A stretch of 64,000 nucleotides of DNA from Luidia sarsii (lineage: Eukaryota; Echinodermata; Asteroidea; Paxillosida; Luidiidae). This document shows positions 11,461 through 24,600 of this stretch, piece after piece. The notes beneath the pieces were generated by a model, which made no database searches, was not told where the DNA came from, and was given only the letters and a program-made list of their open reading frames with translations. Made by a program: the position numbers and the translations under genes. The DNA is taken from NCBI GenBank assembly GCA_949987565.1, contig OX465107.1:18766607-18830606 (forward strand). Reading direction: 5' to 3'. The stretch's first letter is position 1. The number at the start of each line of letters is the position of its first letter.

Positions 11461-12126
11461 TCCCTGGCTCCCTCGGGCCGGACGCCTTTATGAGGAAGTG
11501 CCACCAAAACTGCACTGGCCAGATCCAGCCAAGTCTCTCCCCCCTCGGGATGCCCTCACAGGAAGCCATAGAGCTCCACCTGTCTCGCTGGTGAGAATAT
11601 CATAATGAATCTTCAACACATGGATGATCTCCCGAAAATTCCATTGCCATTGCCTGCCAGCGCCATCCCCCTCCACCCAGTTGCTCCCGCCGACATCCCA
11701 AGCCTGTGCAGTAGCGCATACTGTACACACAGTTAAACTGTGCAGAATTTATGAGGTCAATCAATGAGAGATCTCAAATGGCCGTGATAAATCTAATCTA
11801 GCCCCCACCGAAATCGAGAAAAACTTTCATATACCGGTATCTGTGTCCCATATGGCCTTACTGAAAAGATTTCAGACAGAGGTTGATTGGTACCAGTTAA
11901 TCTGTGGATGCAATTACATGGACAGTTTATACATGAACTGTACCTGCGTAGCTGCCACTAGCTGGTACCCAGTCACCTTCTATCACATGTATGGAGGGGA
12001 CCTGACTCCGCCTTATTCTCTGTGTGATACTGCCACACCTTTGCTGTATATCCGGATGGACATTTTGTTTTATGTATGCGACTGGTCAAGTGGTCAAGTA
12101 TTCAAATGAATGTTTGAAGTGCACTT
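11461..12126. other. Unassigned interval
   Basis: The sequence is of mixed composition with no repeat family recognised. An 88-codon + frame at 11843-12109 has no recognisable similarity and no splice context. Confidence 0.5.
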
Positions 12127-12454
12127 AAAGGCCCAATACAACATTGGGAAGATCGGAAAACAACGATGTCCACAGATTTCCTTCTCATTTACACAGTTTG
12201 TAGAAGGACATGATGGAATCCTCATGTTGAAATCTGATGGTTTGGGATGCAGTACTTCCCTAGAAATCTTTACATAAACTATTTCTTACTCTACAGAATG
12301 GTGGAAAAACCGTGTCGGTTTTTTATCTTTTTCTACTTTCTCAGATCACCATTTGAGCTAAAAACTTCACAGGATTGCTTTTTGGGGATGTTTAATGGTT
12401 TAACACACAAACTGTGGCAATCTTTTGACCTTTACCAATGTTGTATTGGCCTTT
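12127..12454 (+). mobile_element. TTAA-flanked MITE, subfamily B, copy 1
   Basis: The ends are AAAGGCCCAATACAACATTG and CCAATGTTGTATTGGCCTTT, with TTAA at both boundaries. The body follows the order of subfamily A (AAGATCGGAAAAC, CACAGATTT, ACACAGTTTGTAGA), so A and B are diverged branches of one family. It is non-coding. Confidence 0.9.
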
Positions 12455-14056
12455 AAGCTTGCCTGAACGTACTCTTACGTGGACATGCAGTATTGCATTA
12501 TGAATTAAAACAATGTAATATTGTACCGTACATGGATGTATGTAACGTTCTACGACATCTCTTACATGTCTTAAAATAATTTTGGTGAAAGAAGTTATTG
12601 GTTGTTTGGCGGCTGAATGTACAGTACATATATGCACCAGACCATTGGGTCCCTTTCGAGAATAAACTCATTGCTCTGAGCTACGGTTGTCCGACATCAT
12701 GATAACCGACAATAATAGTATCAAGCGCATTTCAGGATATCGTGACATTGTCGATATCAAGATATCGACTGGCTGGCCTACCTAAGCTTTTATAGCGTGG
12801 CCTTCTGAGAGATCTTGAAGAGTGATTAATAAGCTTTGGTGAGCAAAAACAACGAAAAACCCTGAAACGGTAACCGCAAAGCGGGTGCATGCCAGCCTGC
12901 CATTTGACTCTTGCATTGCGGTCGCAATTATGTAAGGTATTACATAGGCAACAGCTGGGGAGTAGGCAGGTCCATTCATGAACTTCACTTTCTGCACATC
13001 CAGGTTTCCTTCTCAGTGAATGCTTTCTGCTAGATGTTCATGTACATAGAATGGAACAAGGAACAAGGCCCTTTCTTTGTGACAAACGTCGCTCGTGATG
13101 ACAGTGTCACTGGTGGGGACTGTCATTGTGTGCTCCCACAATGCTGCGTCCGTTTTCGTGCCAGTGATCCGCGACATTCACAGCCGGAGAGAAATCAGAG
13201 ACTGTGCCAACAATGCACAGCCATTTTTTTTTTTTTGTCAGCGGGCAATACTGTCTCGAAGATTATTGATAGAAAATATTGGCAGGTTTGTGTGATCTGC
13301 GAAGCCCCAATTATACGTGCGTACATGAACGCTGGATATTTCAAGGACATTCAGCGCATTTCACAATAGCTCCATGCGTGCATGTCCAGCAGTTGCAGGT
13401 TACATGTATGTGCGTACCAGCATGGAGCTCCATGCTACCAGTTCCACGGTGTGCACGTACATATTGGCCCAAGGGCAGGACAATACATATAACCCGGACC
13501 CTTTGACACTGAATTCAGGCCCTGTCCCTCTCTATAGATGCTACTGTACACCACTATGTCCATTTACTGTATGGGGCAGGGGAAATAATTATCATATGAG
13601 AGGCATGGCCATTCGTTTGCAACTGCAATAATTAAGTGGGGCCATTCCAGTATTTATTGTGTGTACGTGCACAAGTACGTGTACGGCTTTAAATACAGAT
13701 CTGCGTAACTCTCAACTCCATCTCCCCTCTCCCAACCAATCCATCGGATTCCAACAGTTTGGACTTTGCGTACGTTGGACTTTTTTGGCGTCCAGGTTCG
13801 GAGCAGTCCTGTGAGTCCACACACATGCAAGGCAGCCGTGTTGGAAGTGTCGTCCATGTGCACGTCAGTGGGGGAAAAAAGAAGAACAGACTCGGTCGGA
13901 TATGTCTGTTTAAATAGCGTGTAGCAGCCTACTGGAATTTTACCAGGATGCTGTTCAGTGTATGTATGCTGGATGTACATGTACTATTGTACATGTTGTT
14001 GGAATCTGTGGGACTTGGGTAGTCTAGTGCTTGCGTTTGGCTCTGAAATATGACTG
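12455..14056. other. Unassigned interval
   Basis: A short run of GATATC-rich inverted words lies at about 12680-12770, possibly a DNA-transposon relic. A T run is at 13224-13236 and GTACAT motifs begin to appear after 13,650. No gene is supported. Confidence 0.5.
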
Positions 14057-14235
14057 TAAGGTTTGCATGGTGGGTAGTGACACCGTGTACTGTAAGTCAT
14101 CTCTTTCCAGGAGGAGAATGCTTCTGGAAAGAGCCGGTAACTCAACGTTTTGAACAATGTGTACATGTACTCTGCCTGCCGTCAGGAAAGTAATGACGGG
14201 CAGAGTAAACTGACGATGGGCAGAGTACGCACTGT
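14057..14235 (-). mobile_element. Decayed foldback family D copy
   Basis: AAGGTTTGCATGGTGGGTAG and TGACACCGTG resemble the family D end GGTTTGCGGTGACACCATG. TCTGGAAAGAGCCGGTAACT, CAACGTTTTGAA and CTGCCTGCCGTCAGGAA follow in the family order on the minus strand. A TACATGTA insert interrupts the hairpin region, and CTGATGA is altered. Confidence 0.6.
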
Positions 14236-14967
14236 CCAAAACATCAAGTCACTGGATTTGTATTGTTGTCAGCCAATATTCATTCATGAAGAGATGACTT
14301 GCAGGTACACGGTAGTATGGTACCATTGCAAACTGTCAATATTCCCGTGGATGCTTGGTAAGGTACTTTTCATTTCGTTTCATTAATTTTTTTCTCGGGT
14401 CAAGTGCAAACACTGACAAAACCAAACACAACACAACATGATTTACATGAACATTGGTAGCACCCCGAAGGATTGCCAAGTGTCTCTCCACTTTCCCCCA
14501 TAAAAACACAAATATAACAATGAAAATGTACTTGTCACTGTCAGTACGCATACTTTTACAAGAGGTGAAAATCATGTTCGCGCACAGTACGGTCCCTCAC
14601 CTGGGAGATTGCGCCATGTCAAATTTGAAAAAACAAAATTGACCATGCTCGTGCATGTACGTACAAACGTTTCCAAGAAAATAGTTTGGATTATTGTTTA
14701 TGGCTGCAGGATATGAGTCTCCGAGACTGGTTTCAAGTTACAGGTCTTCAGAAATCCCCTGTATGTACATTTGTAGGCCTACATGTATTTATCAGGGGGG
14801 GGGGGAACCTTAGTGATTACTGCTCTCTTGATTCATGTAGGCCTACAAAGAGTGAGATTTTTTTTTTTTAATTGACAAAGAAAAAGACCTAAAAGAAACA
14901 GGCATTTTGTTGGATGCCCCAGCCTGGAGCCAGTAACGGTTACCTGGTAACATGTTATCTTTGAAGT

Positions 14968-15123
14968 TTTAGGCTCAGAGAGAGAGAGGGGGAGTGGAAG
15001 AGAGGGCGAAGAGAGAGAGAGAGGGAGAGGGAGAGAGAGCGAGAGAGAGAGAGAGAGAGAGGGGGGGCGAAGAGAGAGAGAGAGGAAGAGAGAGGAAGAG
15101 AGAGAGAGGGAGAGAGAGAGAGG

Positions 15124-15154
<31 letters not shown>

Positions 15155-15191
15155 GGGGCGAAGAGAGAGAGAGAGAGGGGGAGAGAGAGAA

Positions 15192-15239
<48 letters not shown>

Positions 15240-15775
15240 GGGCGAAGGAAGAGAGAGAGAGAGAGAAAGAGAGAGAGAGGGGGAGAGAGGAAGAGAGGGC
15301 GAAGAGAGAGAGAGAGAGGGAGAGAGAGAGGGGGCGAATAGAGAGAGGGGAAGAGAGGGATAGAGAGAGTGAGATAGATAGGGGGAAGAGAGATAGTGGG
15401 GGAGAGAGGGGAAGAGAGGGAGAGAGAGAGATCTAGAGAGGGGGGAGGGGGAGAGGCAGAGAGGGGGGGAGGGATCTAGAGAGGGGGAGAGGGAGAGAGA
15501 GAGGGGGAGAGGGGAAGAGGGAGAGAGAGGGAGAGAGAGAGAGAGTTAGAGAGAGAGAGAGAGAGAGAGGGGGTGATAGATAGTGAGGTAGAGATGGGAA
15601 GAGAGAGAGGGAGGGAGAGAGATAGAAAGACAGACACAGAGAGACACAGAGAGACAGAGAGAGGGGCCCTGAGGGGGAGAAGAAGGGAGAGAGACAGAGA
15701 GACAGAGAGACAGAGACGGAGAGAGGGGGAGAGAGAGAGACAGAGAGACAGAGACAGACAGAGAGACAGAGAATA
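14968..15775. repeat. Long (GA)n purine tract
   Basis: About 800 bp is almost purely GAGAGA with GGGGGCGAAGA and GACAGA variants. It is the largest purine block in putative intron 1. Frames here (for example 115 codons of Arg/Glu) are artefacts. Confidence 0.95.
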
Positions 15776-16945
15776 AAATAATGACTTAGGTGCGCCATTC
15801 CAAGATGCTCTCAGCCTTTGCCAAATTGCTGGCTAGACTCATGAATATGGGACAGATGAGATCCATGTAAATGACTTCTAAGCCAGTCGTGACAGCGTGC
15901 AAGGGGCATGCACACGTAGGGGAGAGGAGGAGGAGGAGAGGGGAAGGGGGGGGGGGAGGTTGGGGGGAGGAGAAGGGGAAAAATGAAAATGCACATGTAC
16001 AGCCCACAGACTGTGTACTCTGTGTATCTGTGGAGTGTATACACATGCCTATGCCTGCTGGATATCCTAAATCATTTGTCTGTTGAGACCATTAGGGGTG
16101 CATTTGTTTCATAATTCAATGAATCTCCCCCCTCCCTTGTCCCCAACCCTCTCTTTCTTCTCCTACGATTGACCCTTTATCTGGGTTTGTCATTTCCGTA
16201 TTCTCTTTCTATCTCATTAAAATTTGCCTGTGAATTATGAAATCATCCGTGCCGGGGGAGGGGGGGGATGGGGGGTTGGTCTCTGAGAGCTGTATTTTTA
16301 ATGTGCGGCGGCTATATTATTATTATATTTTTTAAAGGTTCTTTTTGGGATAGGCCTAGTTTGGGTTAGATCAACAATGATTGATGATGTCGGGCCGTTT
16401 GGTAACGTCAATTGTGAATGTCGGGATAGTACTGTTCTCAGCAGGAGCATTGAGCTGATTCTACAGATCTTCTGTCTAGACGATCAGTTGTCGATCTCCT
16501 CGTGGTGGTTTAAAAAAAAAAAAAAAAATTAAGTTCTTCGAGCGTCCTGCTTGATCATGTGGAGGTGTTGCCGTGGCGGGTGCAGTGTTGAAATTGTCTA
16601 GTGCCCAGACTTCGACCAGCTGCGCTTGCACTAAGATATCAATGGGCAAGCCAGCGTCCATGCACTGTACATGTACAACATGCCTGCATAGACATCTGGT
16701 CATGTCTGCTCACTGTAGTAGTCTCAGACTACATACATGTACAGTACATGTATTGTACATGTACATGCGATGCACAGTGACTGTGGATATTGTGGAGAAA
16801 TTACCGTACTCTCTGCTGAGGTTACCGGGTACATAAGATAGTTTTGCCGTTCTGTCTTAGTACGGAAACGTTAGGCGCTCTGAATGCTTGTGATTTGCAG
16901 TTTTTCCCAAGTTGCAAAGTCAATAAGCAGTTTGCAATATTATTA
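15776..16945. other. Unassigned interval with G-rich stretch
   Basis: It contains a GGGGAGG-rich stretch (15919-15976), a G/A-rich stretch at 16253-16278 and GTACATGTA clusters at 16670-16770. No gene is recognised. Confidence 0.5.
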
Positions 16946-17125
16946 CAGTTGAACGTCGCTCTGACGAACGCGATATACCGAACAGTCGGCTATAAAGAAC
17001 ATGCCCTTTGGCTCCTGATTTTTGTGTACAAAATATAAAGGCCGCAATTGCTATAATGAACGACCGCTATATAACAAACAATTTTCATGGATCCCGGGAT
17101 GTTCGTTATAGCAAATGTTCCACTG
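16946..17125. mobile_element. TA-flanked MITE, pogo/Tigger-type ends
   Basis: It starts TA|CAGTTGAACGTCGCTCTGAC and ends GTTCGTTATAGCAAATGTTCCACTG|TA. The ends are degenerate inverted repeats of the CAGTnGAACCTCGTTATAACGAAC type seen in TA-inserting IS630/Tc1/pogo elements. At 180 bp it is non-autonomous. Confidence 0.75.
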
Positions 17126-17439
17126 TATATTATATATTACATCATGTACTTAAGTATAATTGTATAGGATACATATGGATTGAATTGAAAAGCAAGAATG
17201 GGTCGACATATATGTGCATTTAATGATTTATCTATATTACAGTTACAAGCACTTTTGTTGTCTGTTTAAATACCATACTCATTGATATTGGCTGACTTGT
17301 ATACTGCATGTAATACTTTATGCAATTCAAAAAAGATTACAATAGTGACAGTGTGCTTGTACATGTACATGTATGCGTACATCCTTAGGCCATTTTAAAC
17401 CAGGCACGCAGTAGAATAGATCATTGTTAATCTTGGCCG

Positions 17440-17580
17440 GAGACTGAGTGAGAGACGGGCCTTGTTTGGATGAAACGACACGAAGCCCTGGAATCCTGCT
17501 GCAAAAAGAAGCGCGGCTCTGTGGGCCGGGCCACGTCCCGTACACACTGTGCACGGATCGTGCGCGTGGCGTCCTACCTG
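17440..17580. promoter_or_regulatory. Small CpG-dense block
   Basis: CpGs cluster around GCGCGGCTCTGTGGGCCGGG and the following 60 bp, in contrast with AT-rich flanks. It could be an internal promoter or enhancer, or a GC-rich repeat fragment. No exon is evident. Confidence 0.2.
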
Positions 17581-18430
17581 CATGTATATGCGCTGCAGTA
17601 ATTGTTTTCAGACATGAGGTAATGGCTGAGACTGCCAACTGCAAGGGTGAGGTGAGAGAGAGGGGAGGGAGGGAGGGGGGGGGGTCGGTGGCGGTGGGGG
17701 GCGGCAAGGGTAGTATTGGATGGATGGCTTTGTTGAGTGAGAGACCAAATCCTTGTCAAGGTGCACGATGACTGACTGCAATTGGGAGCCCTATTCGCCA
17801 ATGATGACGTTGTCAGTGGGGAATTGAAATGAACGCAGGAAAGATGTGGAAAATTTGAAGACCAAAATATGTGCACGTACACACGCAGTATCATGTCGAT
17901 TAACAATTATCATATTTATGTCAGTAAATTACAACGTTCATGAATATAATTTTGCATGTGAAATGCATTATCCGTTATGTGTGACTCAATGTATACGGAA
18001 GGCCCATAGGTTTCACAAGTGATCAGTTATTTGTTCAATTCCGTGCACCTATCAGTGGCCCCCGACATGAAAATGAACTGCCTCAGTATGGGAAGTGTGT
18101 GCTGTACACTACATGTAGCTGGCTCCCATGTCCCTATCCCTATGCCTGCAATTATCACGACTCGCGGAAAGAAAGTAAAAGCATACTCGTCACCCGTACA
18201 CATTGATTTCATTCAGAATTCATCATATTTGCAATTCAGACTTCCCCTGGGAGATGTTAATGCTAATTCTACATTTTCCTTGGGAAGAGGGGGGAAGGAG
18301 TTGGAGGGAGGGAGTGTGCCTTGTGAACGTCCCAGAGCTGTGCCCACAGATATTCAGCGCTTGCATGGCAGTGAACGACCCTCGCGAACCCCTCTACATG
18401 TACATGTATAATATAAACACAGGGGTGGCC
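17581..18430. other. Unassigned interval
   Basis: Contains a G-rich stretch at 17650-17705 and ordinary AT-rich sequence with a few GTACAT motifs. Nothing codes recognisably. Confidence 0.5.
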
Positions 18431-18435
18431 CATTC

Positions 18436-19092
18436 TGCCTCTCTCTCTCTCTCTCTTGTCTCTCTCGTCTCTCTCCCCCTCTATCTTTCCTATCCTACTC
18501 CCCCCTCTCTTTTCCTCTCTCCCCCTGTCCCCCCCTCTCTCTCTCCCTCTCTCTCTTCCTCTCTCTCTCTCTCTCTTGTCTCCCTCTCCTCCTCTATCTT
18601 TCCTATCCTACTCCCCCTCTCTTTTCCTCTCTCCCCCTATTCCCCCTCTCTCTCTCCCTCTCACTCTCCCTCTCTCTCTCTCCCCCTCTCTCTTCCTCTC
18701 TCTTCCTCTCTCTTTCTGTCTCCCTTCGCTCCATCTCTTCTTTTCCTCTTTCCCCCTGCCCCCCTCTCTCCCCTCTCTCTCCCTCCCTCTCTCTCCCCTT
18801 CTCTCCCCTTTCTTCCTCTCTCTCTTTCTCTCCTCTCTCTTCTCTCCACCTCTCCCCATCTCTCTCTCCCCCTCTCCCCCTCTTTCTCCTCATCTCTCTC
18901 TCCCTATCTCTCTCCCCTGATTCCCCTGCCCCTCACTCCCACTCCCCTCACTCTCTCTCCCTTCGGCCCTCACCTTCTCTCCCCTCACTCTCTCACCCCT
19001 CACTCTCTTCTCTCCATCTCTTCTGTCCCTCTCTCCCTCTCCCTCACCCTCTCTCCCCTCACTCTCCCCCTCTCTCTCTCTCTCTCTCTGCA
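18436..19092. repeat. Long (CT)n / CTCCC polypyrimidine tract
   Basis: About 650 bp of TCTCTC, CCCCTCT and TTCCTCTC units. A 437-codon + frame crossing it (18203-19516) is Ser/Leu/Pro composition without domain signal. A further pure CT run is at 19331-19370. Confidence 0.95.
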
Positions 19093-19324
19093 GTGTATAT
19101 ATTTGTTTGCTTTGTGCCTGGGTCGCTCAGCCGGGCCAACTTTCCTTGCGACAATGTGGAGTTGGCAACTTTGTCCCGGGGCACTCATCAGGACTCACTT
19201 CCGCATCTGTGATAGTTCTATTTTCAGGGGGAATAAAAGATGGGCACTATATAGATTTTCAGCATTTCAAGGGGACCAAGCCCTTGCAAAAACAAGGTTG
19301 CCTCGTTTCTTCATTTCAAGGTCT

Positions 19325-19371
<47 letters not shown>

Positions 19372-19825
19372 GCCCACACCTCTGCTTAAGCCCCTTCTCC
19401 CCCCGCTGAATGCACAGAAAGATCGTTTCATTTATAATTCAGTGCGTCTCGATGACATGAATATGTACATGTTTTGTACATTGTGCAGACTGCATGTATT
19501 TTGGTCCACATTTTAGCCGCATGTATGAACACATGGCTATGAAGACAGGTTCAGCACATTGTACATTGACGCTGAAATGCTGAAATGTTCAGATTGAAGA
19601 ACCAAGTTAATTTCTCCATACCGACGGGTAATTTCGACGGAGAATTTAAATGTCTACAGGAATATTTGTAGTGCAGAATGTAGCAAGGACAAGGCCATGG
19701 GCAGTAGAGGCCTCGTAGACTGTACATTTTACCGTAATTTTTAAGGCAAGGAATGGCTTCACTACACAAACATACATTGTACATACGGTACACAGCACTA
19801 TCACAAATAAAGTTAATTAAATTAT

Positions 19826-20090
19826 AAAAAAAAAACTGTTGCAAACGACTCGCTGACCAAAATGATCTGTAATTTACATAATTCTCAAAAGTTAGACGGC
19901 CCAACGTTTCAATCCTAGCAGGGCCTTTCTCAAAGGCAGACAAAGTGAGTAATACAATGAAACATCTTCAAGATGTCCAGCGCCTAATGTTTAGAAAAGA
20001 TGCTAGCAGGCAGGGCCTCTCTCAAAGGAAGAACACCTTTGACAGAGGCCCTGCTAGGATGGAGACGTCTGGCCGCTCCTAGGTTGTTTT
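19826..20090 (-). mobile_element. Foldback family K, two adjacent partial copies
   Basis: GTTGCAAACGACTCGCTGAC (19839-19858) is the family end. CAACGTTTCAATCCTAGCAG and GGCCTTTCTCAAAGGCAGA (about 19900-19939) are the core. A second core at 19995-20080 forms its own inverted repeat (GGGCCTCTCTCAAAGG and CCTTTGACAGAGGCCC). Confidence 0.8.
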
Positions 20091-20149
20091 TGAGAGTCTC
20101 AAACAAATGCCATTCACGAGAACCGAATGGTCGAGGTGCACGGGGATTG

Positions 20150-20240
20150 GCACTGAATGCACACATACCTGTACATGTACTGTCTGTACATGTACATACC
20201 GGTACATGTACTTGATACCCGGATGTACAGTGTGTGTACA
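20150..20240. repeat. GTACAT repeat cluster
   Basis: Repeated GTACATGTAC words with short breaks; each is self-complementary. A further cluster lies at 20401-20430. Confidence 0.85.
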
Positions 20241-20482
20241 TTATGCAGCCTTTCCCCTGTGAGAGCCTTCCTTTATCCAGCCACTTTGTTCCGGCAGGTC
20301 GTGAATATTCATGGCCTTCTTGTTTGCAATCAATAAAAGAGTAGCTCATTGCCATTACACTTGCACGTATAGTGCTGTGACTGCGTGAGCGCATAGGGGC
20401 CTACATGTACAGTACACTGTACATGTACACGTAGAAAGGTGGGCAGCACTCAGTGGCTGAAACCTTTCCCGAATCATGATTT

Positions 20483-20760
20483 GGTATATAATTCCATAAA
20501 TCATGGGTCCACTTATATATGAAACCATTCAGCTTTAAAAGTACATGTGGGTAATTCCATACGTATCAGGGATACGACTTGTGACATTTTGGTGTCCCCA
20601 CTTACAATACATGTACATGTATGAAATCATTCAGCTTTCTTACATGTAATTTTGTACCACCGTAATGAAACTTGATCTACAAAGTGGTTCATTACGTTGT
20701 TATGATGCTACATGCAGGAAAACTGGTAGTGGGGACACCAAAATATCACAAGATTCTCAT
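20483..20760. mobile_element. MITE family E, copy 1
   Basis: ATTCCATAAATCATGGGTCC at the left and the inverted pair GTGTCCCCACTTAC / GTGGGGACACCAAAAT inside match the better-preserved copy at 23408-23767. It is interrupted by TACATGTA insertions. It is non-coding. Confidence 0.7.
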
Positions 20761-21244
20761 ACTTTCCACGTACATGTGCTGGTCAATTTACATACGTGTA
20801 CATGTCCGCACTTGTGAAATGCACATGTTCTTGTACACGTACCTGTACATGTTTATTAGTGCCATTAAGCTGTTCCTTTCAGCACTCTGCCATGATCAAT
20901 AGCATGTCTACCAATTTCTTTTATTTTATTTTTCATCTTCACAGGTGAGTGAGCAAAGGCACAAAAGACCCCTTTGTTTCTGTACCTGCCATGCCTGTTG
21001 AAACTGGTTACAGCAAGCCGGATAGTGACTGGAACAGGCTGGTTGGCCTTGGTTACACCCTGGCTACACCACTGTGTAGGGTGCTCAGTGAAAGTGCATA
21101 CCAAGGGCAGGGATCAAAGGGCATGAATCCATGGGTTGCCCTCCTTGATCCTGTGCCATACTGTACGTGTACTGGATTGAAAATACATGTAGGAATGATA
21201 ATAATGAAGACATGACCCCAAAACACATTCTTTTACTCTATAGT

Positions 21245-21660
21245 GTACATGTATGTATGCACATTGCCGTACTGTAAATTTCATACTACAGGTATATGTA
21301 CAGTGCTGTACATTATATGTACCAGTACAGTATACATTTGGTTACATGCATACATGTACGTACATGTACATGTACATGCAACTAAATGATAATTGCACAC
21401 GTGTGTACATGTACATGTACATGTACGTACTGCAGTGTACATGCATACGTACATATCAATGGTTCTTACTGTATGGCAAGAACAAATACCTACATGTTTG
21501 TGTACTGCACACATACATGTACATTACATGTCCATGTACATGTACATTACATGTCCGTTCCAGTACGTGTGCAGTAGTACATGTTGTACATCCCTGATTT
21601 CAGAACAGTTTAAAAAGCCCATGCACTTCACGTACAGTACTATAGTACCCACTGTACATT
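21245..21660. repeat. Dense GTACAT/TACATGTA array
   Basis: About 400 bp in which GTACAT, TACATGTA and GTACGTAC words make up much of the sequence, for example 21354-21379 and 21405-21430. Frames here (Cys/Thr/Met/Tyr-rich) are artefacts. Confidence 0.9.
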
Positions 21661-23407
21661 AATGCCATACAGTATGTGCTTTAAATATACAGTGTGCGCT
21701 TGAGGATTTTTTGTGTGGAATCTTAAGCAAGAACTTAATTGCAAACTGGTGTGTGTGGACAGTTGGTGGCATGTTGTTGCAGTCCAATTTTCTCTACAGG
21801 TGCCTGTGAACTCGCACATCCCATGCCCCAATGTGCAGTGTTCATGAAGCCTTTGGCATTTTTTTTTCTTTTTTCTGAAGCGTTAGCCGGAAAGAGAAAA
21901 CCCCATCGCTTCAATTTTGTTTCTCTCTCTCTCTTTTCTGTTCCCTACATAAATGTTACCTGAACAAACGTTAAATTGCACCACATTGGCGATGATTGCA
22001 CAGCAGAACTGGATGGGTAGAGGAATGCAATCGGTCCCCCTCCCCTATAAAAAAAAAAATCCATAATTCAATTACTGGTCCCAGCTTCAGATCCAGAGGC
22101 TACAACTCCAACACGCAGTGTACAACTCCCCCTCCCTTCATTCCCTCTTTTCACTTTCACTTTTCCTTTTTTTTTTTTTTTTTTCATTTCCAACATGAAT
22201 CAAAATGGCCGCGGTTCAGCGACCCTGTTTCTGTTGGCCCGTCTGTATTAAGTTCAGCGGCACTGCCCTCGTGCCGACTCCGAAGATATTATTCTTGCGA
22301 GGCCCTGCTGAAGTGGTGGGGATTTGCTTGACCCTGCGCGCTGCTGGTGCATGTGTGCAGGGGGTACAGCATGCACAGGGGGGCCCCTTGGCCTACTGCA
22401 CCAGCCACGCAGTGCCCGTGCTTACGTACGTAAGTACTAATTGCAGGTTTTCCCTGTGATTTGGGTTTGGCAGATGTGCGCGAATGGTGCCTACATGTAT
22501 GTGTGTCACATGTATCGAGTGCGCGATGTGGTCATTTCACCTGGTTGGGATACTGTGTTTATCAACCAAAGGCATGTTTGCGGGCTTCGCTCTTTTACCC
22601 TCGCTTAATTCCTCCTGAAAATTATTTTGTGTTACAGACCGGAACGAATGCTTTCAAATGACACCAAACTGGTCTGAATAGAGTAGAAAGTTTTTCTTGC
22701 AAATTATGCAAAATCTGTGGCATCATGAGCTGTTTTAAACATAAAATAATTATGTGACGTGAAACTATTCTGAAATCAATTACCGGGCGGTAACTATTCT
22801 AAAGAGGCAAGTGCAACAAAATTATTTTTGAAAATTTGATTTATTTTTTAGACGTAATGTACAGGAAGCAGTGCAAAATCTTGTGCGAAATTACTTTCCT
22901 TATATTGCCTTGCCGTTCAGTGGCATCATGGTCCCTGAAACGATGTTACCACAGTGTCAAAAATATCACAAAATGGTTGTGTCGAAATATACAATACATG
23001 TACTGAAAATACAATAATTTTGTACAGTCCATTACATACATGTACATGTGAAGAATCAGACCATGTTGGGTAATATGCCAGACTGCACTGAACATGTTCA
23101 TACATGCATAGACAGTGATCCCTTTTTGGGGGTATTTCAATACAATGGTCTGGAGTAGACTCTAGACTGCAGGCATATTGCAGGACTTGCTTCAGTTATC
23201 ATGAAGAAGGACTTGCATAGCGCATCACTAATGGAACACACTATGCATAGTACATTACTGTATACTGCGTATGTATGCATAGTGTGGATTTTATAAGGTG
23301 ACTACAGAATACCGGGTAGTTACAGTGAAGGAGTATAGAAAACATGCACATTATTTTACACAACTCCAGAAAAATTGAATGATACCATGTACCGTATGTA
23401 CTGTATA
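21661..23407. other. Unassigned interval
   Basis: A T run lies at 22167-22185. A moderately GC-rich stretch (22200-22430) starts with CAAAATGGCCGCGG, which resembles a YY1 site, and could be regulatory. An 84-codon + frame there lacks similarity and a donor in register. Confidence 0.45.
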
Positions 23408-23767
23408 GGGGTAATTCCATAAATCAGTGGTCCAATTTGTGACATTTTGGTGTCCCCACTTACATATGAAACATTCAGCTTTCCTGCATGTAATAATTAA
23501 TAACAATTTAATGAACCACTTTGTAGATTGCACAGTACAGTATGTTACACCTGTACATTGTACATGATGAACAATTTAACAGTATTTATGTAAGTGTTTG
23601 ATATAACAGAACATTACATTGAATTGTTAGTGTTACAATATCACATATGGTTTCCGAATGTACAGTGTATGGTTTATTTCAAGTATAATAAGCTGAATAG
23701 TTTCATATATGTAGGTGGGGACACCAACATTTCAGAAGTTGGATTCCTGATTTATGGAATAACCCAC
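23408..23767. mobile_element. MITE family E, copy 2 (complete)
   Basis: The ends GGGTAATTCCATAAATCA and TGATTTATGGAATAACCC are inverted repeats. Internal pairing continues through TGGTGTCCCCACTTACATAT / ATATGTAGGTGGGGACACCA and AACATTCAGCTT / AAGCTGAATAGTT. It is about 360 bp with no open frame of interest. Confidence 0.85.
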
Positions 23768-24600
23768 AAGTACTGTACATGTACACATGTACCTTTACAC
23801 CTCACAAAAAAGCTTGTCAAAGTCTATGATGTACATGTGTATACATGCATATAAAAACAAACACCGTTGAAAACCCAGATTCTACAAGTACTTCATGGCA
23901 TTAGTCATGCCCTGTTTGTTGGTACAGTAGTACTAGTAGTATATGTGGCCACACCAGCATAAATAAAGATTTAGCTGTGGATTGTCTGCCCCACCCTTTG
24001 TACATGTATACGTAGGTGGTAAATAAATGTACAGTTCACACCGACCAGTACCTTTTCCTGTACCATAAATGTAGATTATAAATTATAACCCCAACACTTC
24101 AGGGAAGGTAGTTGCGGTGTTTTGAAGATGTACCGGTAATCAGTGATAGTTACATGAAACATGCATGGACGCTATAACATAAATTTCCACAAATGTACAC
24201 AAAGTACTTGAGCTGCCAATCATACTACAGAACATATGTGTGAGATGAGATTGACATCTTTCATGCATTTGCTATTTTAGCAAACAAGTACAGCATCATC
24301 TAACCCAGACTCGAATTAGTGGATATTCAAATCTCTCAATAATTCCTTTAAGTTGTTTTCCATCTTTACGCACATGTGTGTACAGTCATGACCGTGTTTA
24401 TCACTGTCATTCATCGTAAATGTCATCGTGAGTGACACTTGACAACATTGTGACATTATCATTCTAAATTTGAAACAGATGGAGCACAAAGACCATCTAA
24501 GTTCTAGAGCTCTGATATATGGATCAGGAGTATTGAAATTGATGTACTGTATGGTGCGCATGTACATTGATTTTGATCCAGTACAATATGTTGGTGCATT

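Noticed and set aside
12680..12775. GATATC-rich inverted words as a DNA transposon
   Set aside because: Too short and degenerate to define ends or a family.
18203..19516. 437-codon + frame
   Set aside because: It crosses the CT tract and is low-complexity; the non-repetitive ends show no recognisable protein.
20949..21215. Protein-like block after TTCACAG|GTGAGT (SVPAMPVETGYSKPDSDW...)
   Set aside because: The acceptor and donor words coincide, no exon end is clear, and no family is recognised.
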